Assembly (NCBI GenBank): GCA_031257795.1
Contig: JAIRNW010000071.1
Span: forward strand, 1 to 31,891
Direction of reading: 5' to 3'
From: Holosporales bacterium
GTDB taxonomy: Bacteria > Pseudomonadota > Alphaproteobacteria > BNTO01
Length of the DNA stretch: 31,891 nucleotides
Shown: positions 7,675 to 15,462 of the stretch, piece by piece
How the letters are laid out: every line of letters starts with the position of its first letter
Numbering within the stretch: position 1 is the stretch's first letter
Program-made: the position numbers and the translations under genes
Notes under the pieces: model-generated
What the model was told of the DNA's origin: nothing
Databases searched by the model: none
What the model saw: only the letters and a program-made list of their open reading frames with translations

Positions 7675-8535
7675 TTACGCCGCTGATTGCTTCCACAGAC
7701 TTCTTCGTTGTTTTTCTCTTGCAGCCAATAGTATGCCAATCGCTTCATATGATGGTTTTGAGTTCGTCGCGCTCAGTTTTATTGCTAAAAACAGAAGCAC
7801 CTCATAGCCGGAATATGCGTATTTTACAAAAGCGTCCATGTTTTCGTAAAATACCTTCAACATACTTGGTTTACCATTGGGGCCGGTCGCACTTTGTTGT
7901 TTTCCAAAAGGAAAACTGCCTGATCTCGGAAAATCGGCTGATGGTTCCACAGGTTCCAAAAGTAAATCTGAAAACAACTCTGTCGCTTTTTGTTTTAGTA
8001 GCTGACTGTCAGAGACAGTCAATTCGTGAGTCGTTGTAGCTGCTTCCCATATTAATAATTTGTATCCGTCTGAAGAACTATTATACCAACCATTCTCTTT
8101 GCAAAATAGTAAAAATCGGTTGCAACGTTCAGTCAAAACAGGAGATGCCATCATATCTTCTCCAGCCAACCTAACCATTTCGATAAAAGCCACAGGGTCA
8201 GTTTGAGCGGCAAATACGACTGAAGCAATGTATAACGGAATGATGTCGATGAACTCATAAGGATACCGACCTTTGCTATAAGCTACGTTCAAAAGTTTGG
8301 CTATTGTTCGGAAATCCCCTGGAGGTCCGTCCACTGTCCCCATTGCATACCATCTTGCTGAGTTAATAACCTCTTCGCCAACATATTTACATTCTTCTAT
8401 GTGTTGTTTTGGAAGTTGGAAAAAGGAGGTGGACAGAGAAGCGTCAGGAGGGAAGGGAGAAGTAGAACCTGCTGCAAACGAAAAATTGAAAAAGTAACTA
8501 AAAGACATAAAAATCATTCTGTTCGCGCGCTTCAT
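7675..8535 (-). CDS. Secreted protein of unknown function
   Basis: I do not recognise a family. The best start is ATG 8535 (MKRANRMIFMSFSYFFNFSFA), which gives a short basic N-region, an aromatic hydrophobic core and a cleavage site near FSFAAG; starting at 8583 would add a second hydrophobic stretch. The mature part (~265 aa) looks mostly helical, with YPYEFIDIIPLYIASVVFA and ENMDAFVKYAYSGYEVLLFL as hydrophobic segments and a Pro/Ser/Gly-rich loop near residue 200. It is convergent with the XRE gene. Export is inferred from the signal peptide; role unknown. Confidence 0.65.
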   Translation of the reverse strand: MKRANRMIFMSFSYFFNFSFAAGSTSPFPPDASLSTSFFQLPKQHIEECKYVGEEVINSARWYAMGTVDGPPGDFRTIAKLLNVAYSKGRYPYEFIDIIPLYIASVVFAAQTDPVAFIEMVRLAGEDMMASPVLTERCNRFLLFCKENGWYNSSSDGYKLLIWEAATTTHELTVSDSQLLKQKATELFSDLLLEPVEPSADFPRSGSFPFGKQQSATGPNGKPSMLKVFYENMDAFVKYAYSGYEVLLFLAIKLSATNSKPSYEAIGILLAAREKQRRSLWKQSAA

Positions 8536-8909
8536 AAAATTTCTCACACAAAAGAACTCCCAAACAAAAAAACCTAACACCACACATGCGTGAAAACAGG
8601 ACTGTTCTGCTCAAAAACAAAATGTTATAAGGCCGAAACCCAGCCACCGGAAGTTTGTGTTCTCCCAAAACAACTGGTTCTTAGCTCAACACCACACGAT
8701 TCTAAAAACCTCTGGTTTGTTCTTCCGCCTTTATTCAGTGTGATTTATTAAGACAGCGCTGTTAACTTATTATGTACTTCACCCCACAGATGAATAATTT
8801 TGCGGCTGAGGCACGTAGGGTGTTGAGAGTTCTTAGCATTACCAATAGACGCCAATGGCTCAAATGAGATATCATCACGCAGGTGTTCCTCTTTTTTAGA
8901 TGTGGTAAA
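8536..8909. other. Intergenic region between the secreted gene and secB
   Basis: About 370 bases with no convincing gene. CAGCCACCGGAAGTTTGTG at ~8642 resembles a degraded type-A arm. The rest is A+T-rich; I see no clear promoter or RNA. Confidence 0.4.
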
Positions 8910-9419
8910 GTGCAAGACAATACAGCGAATAACCAGGAGAATTCTCCGCTCGAGCCATCATCAACGTTCATGGTTCATATGCAGTATTTGAAGGACCTAT
9001 CCTTTGAAAATCCGAACCCACTCGCACACGCCGTTGAAGAGCCAACCGAAAAGCCGGATGTCGGGATAAATGTTCAAGTGAATGCTAGGATGCTGACTGA
9101 GGGAATGTTTGAGGTTGTGCTAGAGATCAACGTTAATGCGAAGATTGGGAACGAAGTGTTGTTTATTTGCCAACTGCAATATGCCGCGATAGTTTCATTG
9201 AAGATCGATAAACAAGACGAGACGGCTGTGCGCAAGGCGTTGCTTGAGGAGTGCCCTCATCTGATCTTCCCATTCGCCAGAAACATTATAGCCGAAACAA
9301 CCATGAACAGCGGATTCCAACCTTTGCTTCTGCAGCCTGTGGACTTCTCAAAGCTGAGCCAGATGGCTGTCAAAAATAGCGTGGCGGATGGAAGCGGCCC
9401 TAATGAACAGGTGCACTAA
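8910..9419 (+). CDS. secB: Protein-export chaperone SecB
   Basis: SecB holds preproteins unfolded and delivers them to SecA for Sec export. MQYLKDLSFENPNPLA, the strand MFEVVLEINVNAKIG, LFICQLQYAAIV and the block CPHLIFPFARNIIAETT, then GFQPLLLQPVDFSKL, are characteristic. A GTG at 8910 gives 169 aa, the expected size. The upstream in-frame GTG 8883 would add MFLFFRCGK, which is unlike a cytosolic SecB; neither has a strong ribosome-binding site. Its presence fits the many signal-peptide proteins nearby. Confidence 0.92.
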   Translation: MQDNTANNQENSPLEPSSTFMVHMQYLKDLSFENPNPLAHAVEEPTEKPDVGINVQVNARMLTEGMFEVVLEINVNAKIGNEVLFICQLQYAAIVSLKIDKQDETAVRKALLEECPHLIFPFARNIIAETTMNSGFQPLLLQPVDFSKLSQMAVKNSVADGSGPNEQVH

Positions 9420-9499
9420 GTGGCGCGCCACAACAGCAGAAATTTTGCATGTTGCTCGGTGTGGAGCAGCCGACCGTGTTTCTGCGCCCCGGGATACTG

Positions 9500-10393
9500 A
9501 TGCATGTACTATCGTTGGTCAACATTAGCAAAGCCTTTTCCGCCCCCAACATTTTGGAAGGACGGCAGACGGCGGCTGCTAGCGGCCAGAGGGATTGTGG
9601 CACAGTAGACAGCAACCAAAGTGGCACAAGCTGCAGTGCGCAAAATGGCGCAGGAGGCAGTAACCAAAGTGGCACAAGCTGCAGTGCGCAAAATGCTGCA
9701 GGATGCAATGCCCGGAATGACCAACAGCCGCAGAGCCTAAATATACTCGGGGCCATCAATTTTTCTTTGTCTTCTGGCGATATCGTGGCTCTGACAGGCG
9801 CCAGCGGAGCCGGGAAAACCACATTGCTACAAATTATGGGCCTGCTAGACAGGCAAACCGCGGGCTCCGTCGTAATACAGGGCGAGGCATTTGAAAGCAC
9901 GATTTCCGGCGCTTTCCAAAAAAGGCGCGCGGCTGTACGCAAAAAATTTATAGGGTTCGTCTACCAGTATCATCATCTTCTGCGGGAATTGACGGCCTTG
10001 GAAAACGTTATGTTGCCGCTCCTCATCAACGGAGTTTCAACTGGAGAAGCAAAAAAAAAGGCAAGCGCCCTCCTGGACGGAATTAGTCTTGCTTCGCGCC
10101 TGACCCACACACTACACGCCCTTTCCGGTGGAGAGCAGCAGAGGGTCGCGATTGCGCGCGCGCTTGTTAATGAGCCGGCGATACTTCTTGCTGACGAGCC
10201 AACAGGAAATCTAGATAATGAAACTGCAGAGCAGGTTTTTCGCTTGATGCTCGGGCTTGCGCGAGAACGCGGGGTTGCCGTTGTTATTGCAACGCATAAT
10301 ATGGAGATGGCGGGGCTTATGCCTCGCCACGTCCACCTAAATTACGGACACCTTGAAGAACTACCAAAGTCGCAAAAAGAATTTAGGGCGTGA
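9500..10393 (+). CDS. lolD: LolD-type ABC transporter ATPase with an N-terminal insertion
   Basis: ATPase of the LolCDE system that releases lipoproteins from the inner membrane. Walker A GASGAGKTT is at residues 100-108, then the Q-loop (FVYQYHHLL), signature LSGGEQQRVAIARAL, Walker B ILLADEPTGNLD and H-loop ATHN. The start is ATG 9500 with GGG 6 bases upstream. Walker A normally falls near residue 40-50; here ~55 extra Ser/Gln/Asn/Gly-rich residues separate VLSLVNISKAF from LNILGAINFSL and include two copies of a 16-residue unit. The last residues (SQKEFRA) are translated from a type-A repeat arm. lolC/lolE are not adjacent. Confidence 0.9.
   Translation: MHVLSLVNISKAFSAPNILEGRQTAAASGQRDCGTVDSNQSGTSCSAQNGAGGSNQSGTSCSAQNAAGCNARNDQQPQSLNILGAINFSLSSGDIVALTGASGAGKTTLLQIMGLLDRQTAGSVVIQGEAFESTISGAFQKRRAAVRKKFIGFVYQYHHLLRELTALENVMLPLLINGVSTGEAKKKASALLDGISLASRLTHTLHALSGGEQQRVAIARALVNEPAILLADEPTGNLDNETAEQVFRLMLGLARERGVAVVIATHNMEMAGLMPRHVHLNYGHLEELPKSQKEFRA
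9611..9706 (+). repeat. 48-bp direct repeat (x2) inside lolD
   Basis: Units 9611-9658 and 9659-9706 differ at about five positions and encode SNQSGTSCSAQNGAGG and SNQSGTSCSAQNAAGC. They form most of the insertion ahead of Walker A. Confidence 0.9.
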
Positions 10394-10568
10394 ATCATAC
10401 CCAGCCCTCGAAAGTTTGTGGGTTCGTCGAACGGCACCCCAACAAAGTCTGCGACTTTGCCGGGAGCCCGAAGTTGCTCGGCTCGAGCAGGACGTATACG
10501 CAGCTCTTTGCCTGTGCTACGTGTCTCCTTCCCAAAATTCTGATTTTGAAGGTTTCGAAAGAGGTCCA
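10374..10568. repeat. Chimeric palindromic element, arm A left, arm C right
   Basis: It begins inside the 3' end of lolD (GTCGCAAAAAGAATTTAGGG). Then come CTCGAAAGTTTGTGGGTTCG, AACAAAGTCTGCGACTTTG, core GCTCGAGCAGGACGTATACG and GTGTCTCCTTCCCAAAATTC. The right end is CTGATTTTGAAGGTTTCG and AAAGAGGTCCA (arm C), ending at 10568. Confidence 0.75.
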
Positions 10569-10573
10569 TTGTA

Positions 10574-11164
10574 TTACCTCCGAGACGCCGCAGGCTGCGC
10601 CGGCATGACTTGAGCCTCTGGCCGTGTGTCCTGACCTACACTCCGCGCAGCGTCTGTGCCTAGAATGTTTCCTCTTCTAGCACGTGGCGTTCCCCAAGGC
10701 CTTCTTCCGTTACGTGGTGTATGAGCCGCTCCTAAACGTTCTCTCCCTCTGCAGCAGTCCGGTCTCTCACAACGCCCACTTGGTTGTCTTATGCAGCCAG
10801 GCCCACTACATTCTCCGTTTTGTCGTCTCATGCCGCCTGACCTTTGTGAGCCTGGCCTTTCTCCAGGGCGCACAATACGTGGCTGGCAAGAGCGTGATCC
10901 AGGACGTGCCACTCCGAATTGCTCCTGGTTTTCAGAACGTGACACATTGCGCCGGTCAAAGCCGGGAAGTCGGCTCACACGGCGAGACTCACCGCCAACC
11001 ATGGACGGCTGCTCTTCTGGCATTAAACCTTCACCTGATACATTCCGCGAGGATATGGAATTATTTGGAATTATCATATTTGCTGCTGCTTGTTCAATTC
11101 CAAAACCAATGAAGAGCGCCGTGACAGAAAGAAGAGTCATATATCTTTTAGTTGTCGTGTTCAT
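10574..11164 (-). CDS. Secreted arginine-rich protein of unknown function
   Basis: Signal peptide MNTTTKRYMTLLSVTALFIG ending around EQAAANM, then ~165 residues very rich in Arg, Gly, Pro and Ser with several Cys (GPGCIRQPSG, RPDCCRGRERLG). Predicted to be strongly basic and disordered. The start is well supported: AAAGGTGA lies 3-10 bases upstream of ATG 11164, and there is a promoter beyond it. An antisense frame is open but lacks such signals. The composition would allow nucleic-acid or polyanion binding, which is speculation. It opens the run of orphan secreted proteins. Confidence 0.65.
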   Translation of the reverse strand: MNTTTKRYMTLLSVTALFIGFGIEQAAANMIIPNNSISSRNVSGEGLMPEEQPSMVGGESRRVSRLPGFDRRNVSRSENQEQFGVARPGSRSCQPRIVRPGERPGSQRSGGMRRQNGECSGPGCIRQPSGRCERPDCCRGRERLGAAHTPRNGRRPWGTPRARRGNILGTDAARSVGQDTRPEAQVMPAQPAASRR

Positions 11165-11202
11165 ATATTCACCTTTATATAAAAAAATAAAACCACAGTT
11201 AT

Positions 11203-11234
11203 ATTATATACCATAATTTGAAATATTAGGTCAA
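11203..11234 (-). promoter_or_regulatory. Promoter for the Arg-rich secreted gene
   Basis: On the minus strand, TTGACC (11229-11234) precedes an overlapping TATATA/TATAAT -10 at 11203-11210 in the context TGGTATATAAT. Spacing is 18 bases to TATATA. The ATG is ~40 bases downstream. Confidence 0.55.
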
Positions 11235-11403
11235 TACTTTTTTACAATCCAGCGAATATTTTTATCATTTTGTGGGGCGGCATATATTTAAACATATAGC
11301 TGCTTACTTCCTGTTTAATTCTATTTTGATGGAGAAAAAAGTTGAGTTCTCGCTTTTTATTGTCCATATATTAGATATCGGAGCAGTAGTGCGGAGAACT
11401 CTT

Positions 11404-12843
11404 GTGGCAGATGCAACCATTTCTTTGGGTATTACCGGGAGCCGCGATGATAATGGCATAAAGGCGGCTCTGCTCTGTTCTGACGGAGAGATTATAGTAG
11501 AAAAGTACGGCTCTCTTTACCTCCCTTACTCTAACGATCTGAAAACCAAAATTTCAACAGCGAAAATAGAAATGTTCAAGCTGTACAACCACAGTAACGG
11601 TCCTCCTTACAATAAAGCAAAGTTGCTCAGCAGGTTAGTGGTGCATCCATCCAAAAAAAAATTGATTGATGAATTGTCCATGGAGATCACGCAATGGTGT
11701 GTTCAGGTCGCGAAAAGAATATTGCAACGAACGGATAAAAAAGCGGACATTATTGGTTTCAATGGGCACCCCTTGCTTCTTAAGGAGGGAACCAAAGACT
11801 CCGCGCCGATGGCATATAACCTCGGCTTGCCAAGCATTTTAGCAGAGGAAACCAAAGCCATAACAGTTTTCGACTTTCACGACGCAGACATAGAGCTTGG
11901 TGGGCGCGGGGTGCCGCTTGTCCCAATTTTTTATAACTCTCTGTTTCGTTATGCGGCGTGCAGGGGATTTATAGAGGAAAAGCAAACTGTGGCGATTGTT
12001 AGCTTGGACGAAATGGCGAATGTTACTGTTTTAAATTCTTTTGGAGCTATCGAATCTTTTTGCGCGGGCCCCGGAAACGTGCTTGTGAAAGAGTACGTGC
12101 AAAGGGTTTTCCAACGGTCTAACGATAGCCTGGGAATATTGGCCAATAAAGGGGACATTATCGAAAAAATTGTCAATATGTGGATAGAAGATAAAATCCT
12201 TCCCCTGAAGGTTCATAACAAAATTAAAATACAACAAGCGAACATCGAAAGGAAAACGCGAAGTAAAAAACCAAAAAAGAAAAAAGCGACTAAATCTGGC
12301 TGGGAGACGTATTGGTTGAATAAATTCGACGTTAGCGCGGAGAATTGCCAAAATGCTGAAGGTGATGAGGCATGGCAAAAAGAAGATTTGACCTTTCGAG
12401 ATTTTCTGGATTGCTTGGAGCTTGCGTCTAGGGTGTTGACCCCAGTAGATTGCGTTGCAACTTTGTCTGCGTTTACAGCGCAAGCTGTGTCTTTTGTATT
12501 AAACAAAAGGTATGGGAATTTAATTCGAACAATCGTCCTAACCGGATCTGAGCGCAAGAATGTGTTTATCAAGACCGCTCTGAGCAAATCGTATAACGTG
12601 GTTGTTTCTGACGACATTTCTTGGGATGAAAATTTCATGGAAGCCGAGCAATACGCCCTTTATGCAGTGCGTTCGCTTTTTATGTTTCCAACAACGTTTC
12701 CAAGCACAACCGGCGTGTCTAAGCCGGCGTTGGCGGGGAAGTTAACAATTCCCATCTCTTTTTGTAATGGGCAAAAAAGTAACACTGCAAAACAGCATCA
12801 TGAGAGGGAAAGGCGCTCTGCTTGGGTTGCGGCGAAGAAATAG
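11404..12843 (+). CDS. Divergent AnmK-like protein (anhydro-N-acetylmuramic acid kinase family), probably inactive or altered
   Basis: AnmK phosphorylates anhydro-MurNAc in cell-wall recycling. The family is recognisable from ITVFDFHDADIELGGRGVPL and VPIFYNSLF, AGPGNVLV, and the C-terminal MEAEQYALYAVRS with FPSTTGVSKPALAGKL. Several kinase motifs are eroded. The usual SGTSxDG loop reads TGSRDDNG, GCHGQT reads GFNGHP, NIGGIAN reads SLDEMAN, DTGPGN reads CAGPGN, KSTGRE reads KSGWET, and CGGGxRN reads LTGSERKN. There is also a Lys-rich insert (RSKKPKKKKATK). Start GTG 11404 with GGAG 7 bases upstream gives 479 aa; ATG 11329 and GTG 11272 are in frame but lack ribosome-binding sites. Intact length argues it is still selected. 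Confidence 0.7.
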   Translation: MADATISLGITGSRDDNGIKAALLCSDGEIIVEKYGSLYLPYSNDLKTKISTAKIEMFKLYNHSNGPPYNKAKLLSRLVVHPSKKKLIDELSMEITQWCVQVAKRILQRTDKKADIIGFNGHPLLLKEGTKDSAPMAYNLGLPSILAEETKAITVFDFHDADIELGGRGVPLVPIFYNSLFRYAACRGFIEEKQTVAIVSLDEMANVTVLNSFGAIESFCAGPGNVLVKEYVQRVFQRSNDSLGILANKGDIIEKIVNMWIEDKILPLKVHNKIKIQQANIERKTRSKKPKKKKATKSGWETYWLNKFDVSAENCQNAEGDEAWQKEDLTFRDFLDCLELASRVLTPVDCVATLSAFTAQAVSFVLNKRYGNLIRTIVLTGSERKNVFIKTALSKSYNVVVSDDISWDENFMEAEQYALYAVRSLFMFPTTFPSTTGVSKPALAGKLTIPISFCNGQKSNTAKQHHERERRSAWVAAKK

Positions 12844-12845
12844 CT

Positions 12846-12930
12846 GTATCACCAGCCACCGAAAGTCGTGTGGGTTTGTTGCGGCTCCGAGCCGAGAAAA
12901 AACTTGGTTTTCAGGTTCGAAATGTATATA
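12846..12930. repeat. Partial palindromic element
   Basis: CAGCCACCGAAAGTCGTGTG (A-like) and CTCCGAGCCGAG are followed by TTGGTTTTCAGGTTCGAAATG. A similar ending, TGATTTTCATGTTCGAAATG, occurs at ~16172. It lies between the AnmK-like gene and the next start. Confidence 0.5.
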
Positions 12931-12963
12931 TTCATGCGTGTGCGTCCATTAGAATTGAAAAAG

Positions 12964-13644
12964 ATGAAGTTTTTGAAACAAGTTTCGCTAATCAGCGTTT
13001 TGCTGTGCTCCCAGACAATGCATTCTGCGACTACGGCAATAGGGCAGGTAGTAAACGCCCCTAATTATAACATTACATATGCCACAACCAATCCTAGCAA
13101 GGTTGATGGGCTTTATGCATGTAAAGGTTTATTTGAAGGAAATTCATCGATTAGCCCCCTCCCAGAAGGCTATCCAGAGATCGAGGAAATTGGAAATACT
13201 ACCCAAGAGAACTCTTTAATAAAAGCAGTAAGTTGCTTAGACAAGGTAGGTGGAGTATGTCTCGCAGATGATGTGGGGTTCGGATTCCCTGCGTTCAATG
13301 GATGGCCAGGGATATTTGCTCATAGAGAAGAATATAGATTTAGATCACCTTATGATTATAAAAAATTTATTGCCAATGGTATTGCTAGAAATGGCACTAA
13401 TTCTATGGATATGACAATAAGCGCAGCTCTTTGCGACAAAAATACATGTGTAGTCAAGACGAAAATAGTTCCAGGATTCTTTAACTCCTCAGCTATCACA
13501 AATGCCTCAGGATTTTGGGATGTTTTCGTGCCAAAAACCGCAGAAAAAGAAAATGCTCGTTGTTCGGCGGTTAGAGGGGCATTAAGGCTTTTCAAGTTAG
13601 ATACGGTTGGATCAGATACTGAATCAAATCACACTGAACTATAA
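12964..13644 (+). CDS. Secreted Cys-rich protein of unknown function
   Basis: Signal peptide MKFLKQVSLISVLLCSQTMH, cleaved near HSA-TT. The mature protein (~200 aa) has eight Cys (in YACKG, SCLDK, GVCLADD, ALCDKN, TCVVK, ARCSAV and others), suggesting disulfides, plus a Gly/Phe/Pro-rich stretch (DVGFGFPAFNGWPGIFAHRE). I recognise no family. ATG 12964 is preferred; the upstream in-frame start at 12868 would translate repeat sequence. It is part of the secreted-orphan island. Confidence 0.65.
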   Translation: MKFLKQVSLISVLLCSQTMHSATTAIGQVVNAPNYNITYATTNPSKVDGLYACKGLFEGNSSISPLPEGYPEIEEIGNTTQENSLIKAVSCLDKVGGVCLADDVGFGFPAFNGWPGIFAHREEYRFRSPYDYKKFIANGIARNGTNSMDMTISAALCDKNTCVVKTKIVPGFFNSSAITNASGFWDVFVPKTAEKENARCSAVRGALRLFKLDTVGSDTESNHTEL

Positions 13645-13735
13645 AAACAGTGCTTATATTTGCTTGCGGCGTGCTACAATCACAAGAGGCAGTAAAACCC
13701 AATTGAGTACGTCGTGGTATTTCAAGAATATTTAA

Positions 13736-13790
13736 ATTCGCAGAAAATTCGGATTCGCAGAAAATTCGGATTCGCAGAAAAATTGCAGAA
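13736..13790. repeat. 17-bp tandem repeat upstream of a secreted gene
   Basis: ATTCGCAGAAAATTCGG at 13736-13752 and 13753-13769, with a third degenerate unit from 13770. Each unit contains GAAAATTC, a local palindrome. Iterated sites 10-60 bases before the next start could bind a regulator; that is inference. Confidence 0.75.
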
Positions 13791-13796
13791 TTTGTT

Positions 13797-14183
13797 GTGT
13801 CGCCAGTTCGACGATCCCGCAAACATTTTGCGACTTGGTGTGCGTGCTACGCTGCGTTGTGCGCTACGCCCTCCGTCTTTGCAATGGAGAAAGTCACGGA
13901 AGCAGTTAGTGCTGCTTATGATGTTGCTTCAGCAGTGACGGGCAGTGCAAAGGTAGTGGCAGAATCGGTCTATAACACGTGTAGTCCGTACGTCCCTCCG
14001 GTACAAAGAGGTGCGCAGACAGTGCTGGACGGCGTACGTAATTTTGCTGGCTTGGCTGTCTCAGCTGTTCGTGAGACCCCTGGAGCTGTTAAAGATATAT
14101 ACGCTGTTGCCTCTGATGGAGTTGTTAAGGCCACCGATGCAGCTAAAGACGTATACAGCACCATTGTGAACTCTTTGCCATAG
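13797..14183 (+). CDS. Small secreted amphipathic-helix protein
   Basis: Translation from GTG 13797 gives a signal peptide with a very basic N-region (SPVRRSRKH), a hydrophobic core (FATWCACYAALCAT) and cleavage after PSVFA. The first half of it (RSRKHFATW) is translated from a type-A repeat arm (CGATCCCGCAAACATTTTGC). The mature ~99 aa is Ala/Val-rich with recurring helical stretches (AVSAAYDVASAVTGSAKVV; AVSAVRETPGAVKDIYAVAS; KATDAAKDVYSTIV), like apolipoprotein/LEA-type amphipathic repeats. No family recognised. The ribosome-binding site is weak. ATG 13884 is an alternative start without a signal peptide. Confidence 0.6.
   Translation: MSPVRRSRKHFATWCACYAALCATPSVFAMEKVTEAVSAAYDVASAVTGSAKVVAESVYNTCSPYVPPVQRGAQTVLDGVRNFAGLAVSAVRETPGAVKDIYAVASDGVVKATDAAKDVYSTIVNSLP
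13800..13840. repeat. Type-A arm fragment inside a signal-peptide coding region
   Basis: GTTCGACGATCCCGCAAAC and TTTTGCGACTTGG match the right arm of the element at 22517-22672 (GACGATCCCGCAAACTTTGC). Confidence 0.7.
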
Positions 14184-14343
14184 TTTCTCACACAAAGAAT
14201 TTAACAGCGCTTGTGTCTGTGCGCAGAACCGCGTTCCCGTACGGCTAAGGCTGGATAGCGCCGGCTTTCGTGCACGCAGAGTTTTCGTCGCACTGATTTA
14301 ACAAGCTCGCAAACTTTCTGCGATGAGCGTACTACATTTTTTG

Positions 14344-14372
14344 TTGAGAAAATGATCTTTGTATCCTATTAA
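14344..14372 (+). promoter_or_regulatory. Sigma-70-like promoter for the membrane orphan gene
   Basis: TTGAGA (14344-14349), a 17-base spacer and TATTAA (14367-14372). The predicted transcript starts near 14379, downstream of the in-frame start at 14359, supporting ATG 14407 (AGG at 14398-14400). Confidence 0.55.
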
Positions 14373-14406
14373 TGGCTTACGTGTTATGATGCTTTACAGG
14401 TCGTTT

Positions 14407-14976
14407 ATGTTAAAGACTTTTGCCATACTGTCGTTTATTCTTTGTTGCGGGCCTTTTGCTGGTTCTGCCAGTGCTGCCGCTGGTGCGGCTGCCCCTGGTG
14501 CACAGGGACCGCAAGCTATCCCACAGGTTGCTCTTGCCCCAACAACAATACGTCTGGTGCCAACACCACAAGAAGAGCCGAAGGCGCCGCCAGTTTTATT
14601 TGTAAAATTTTGTAATGCTGCTTGTGGAGCTGCGCTTTTTTTGGGTGCTATTTGTTACTTATGTTTGAGAGGAACTGGTACTGCTGGCGCGCTATTGCAA
14701 GCGGGAACAGTGTGGTCCATAGCAACAGTAGCAGCGTTCGCGAACAGTTACGTGTCTTACGAAAAGAGAGTAGCAGGAACAGTTGCGGCTCTCGGGACTA
14801 TGGCGATTGCGATGTTTACGAGGGAAGCTTTTCACTCTTTTCCAGACGTGGCTCCTATACCTTTTTATGGGAGATTTGATGTTGCGGCGTTGATTCTCTC
14901 TATGTTCACCGGGTGTGCGACAGCCGCCCTTATGGATGGTATAGCTAAACATGTTGAACACTATGCGCCTCTTTGA
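14407..14976 (+). CDS. Exported multi-pass membrane protein of unknown function
   Basis: Signal peptide MLKTFAILSFILCCGPFAGS ending near SASA-AAG, then an Ala/Pro/Gln-rich segment, then about four hydrophobic helices: ACGAALFLGAICYLCL, LLQAGTVWSIATVAAFANS, VAGTVAALGTMAIAM, DVAALILSMFTGCATAALM. AGG 6 bases before ATG 14407 and the upstream promoter decide this start. No family recognised. It could sit in the inner membrane with a periplasmic N-terminus; topology is inferred. Confidence 0.6.
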   Translation: MLKTFAILSFILCCGPFAGSASAAAGAAAPGAQGPQAIPQVALAPTTIRLVPTPQEEPKAPPVLFVKFCNAACGAALFLGAICYLCLRGTGTAGALLQAGTVWSIATVAAFANSYVSYEKRVAGTVAALGTMAIAMFTREAFHSFPDVAPIPFYGRFDVAALILSMFTGCATAALMDGIAKHVEHYAPL

Positions 14977-15462
14977 TTTCGTCAACAGTATTGGTGAAAC
15001 ACATTTTTATAGCGTCATGCAATGTTTCGAATATTCCTATTATAGCTAAATGTCTTGAAAATCCGTCAACATATGCATCCGATGAAAATTTGCCAGTTTT
15101 TTGCTAAAAGTGATCATATTTTGTTAACACTTTCCACGAGGGCCCCATAGCATATGGTTCTGAACTACAGAAAAGCGGTATCCCATAATTTTGATGTCTT
15201 CATCCCATTTTTTGCAATTTCCGAAACACAGCCTCCCACGGCTCCTACAGAGCGCTGCCAATTGTAGCCACTCTGGTTGAAGCTGTAGCGCTGTTGACGT
15301 GGTGGCAAACGCCAATACATTTATCTGTAGCAAATGAATTCAGGCACGGCGTACCTGCCGATTAGGCGTGATGAAACCATAAGTATGAAAAAAGTATTGC
15401 GATTATTATTAATTGTTGTGACAATGAAGTCTGGGAGTTAGTGTTTTTTGATGGAGTAATGT
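14977..15462. other. Intergenic region containing the start of a segmental duplication
   Basis: No long gene. From ~15171 the sequence is nearly identical to 16771 onward (offset exactly 1600). An 18-codon open frame (15385-15441, MKKVLRLLLIVVTMKSGS) looks like a signal-peptide remnant and is broken in the second copy (ATG to ATA). Confidence 0.6.
15294..15321 (+). promoter_or_regulatory. Possible promoter, conserved in both duplicated copies
   Basis: TTGACG (15294-15299), 16 bases, TACATT (15316-15321). Both boxes are unchanged in copy 2 at 16894-16899 and 16916-16921. Activity is inferred. Confidence 0.3.

Noticed and set aside
10684..11216. Two plus-strand frames of ~140 codons opposite the Arg-rich gene
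   Set aside because: The minus strand has a promoter, strong ribosome-binding site and signal peptide; the plus frames have none.
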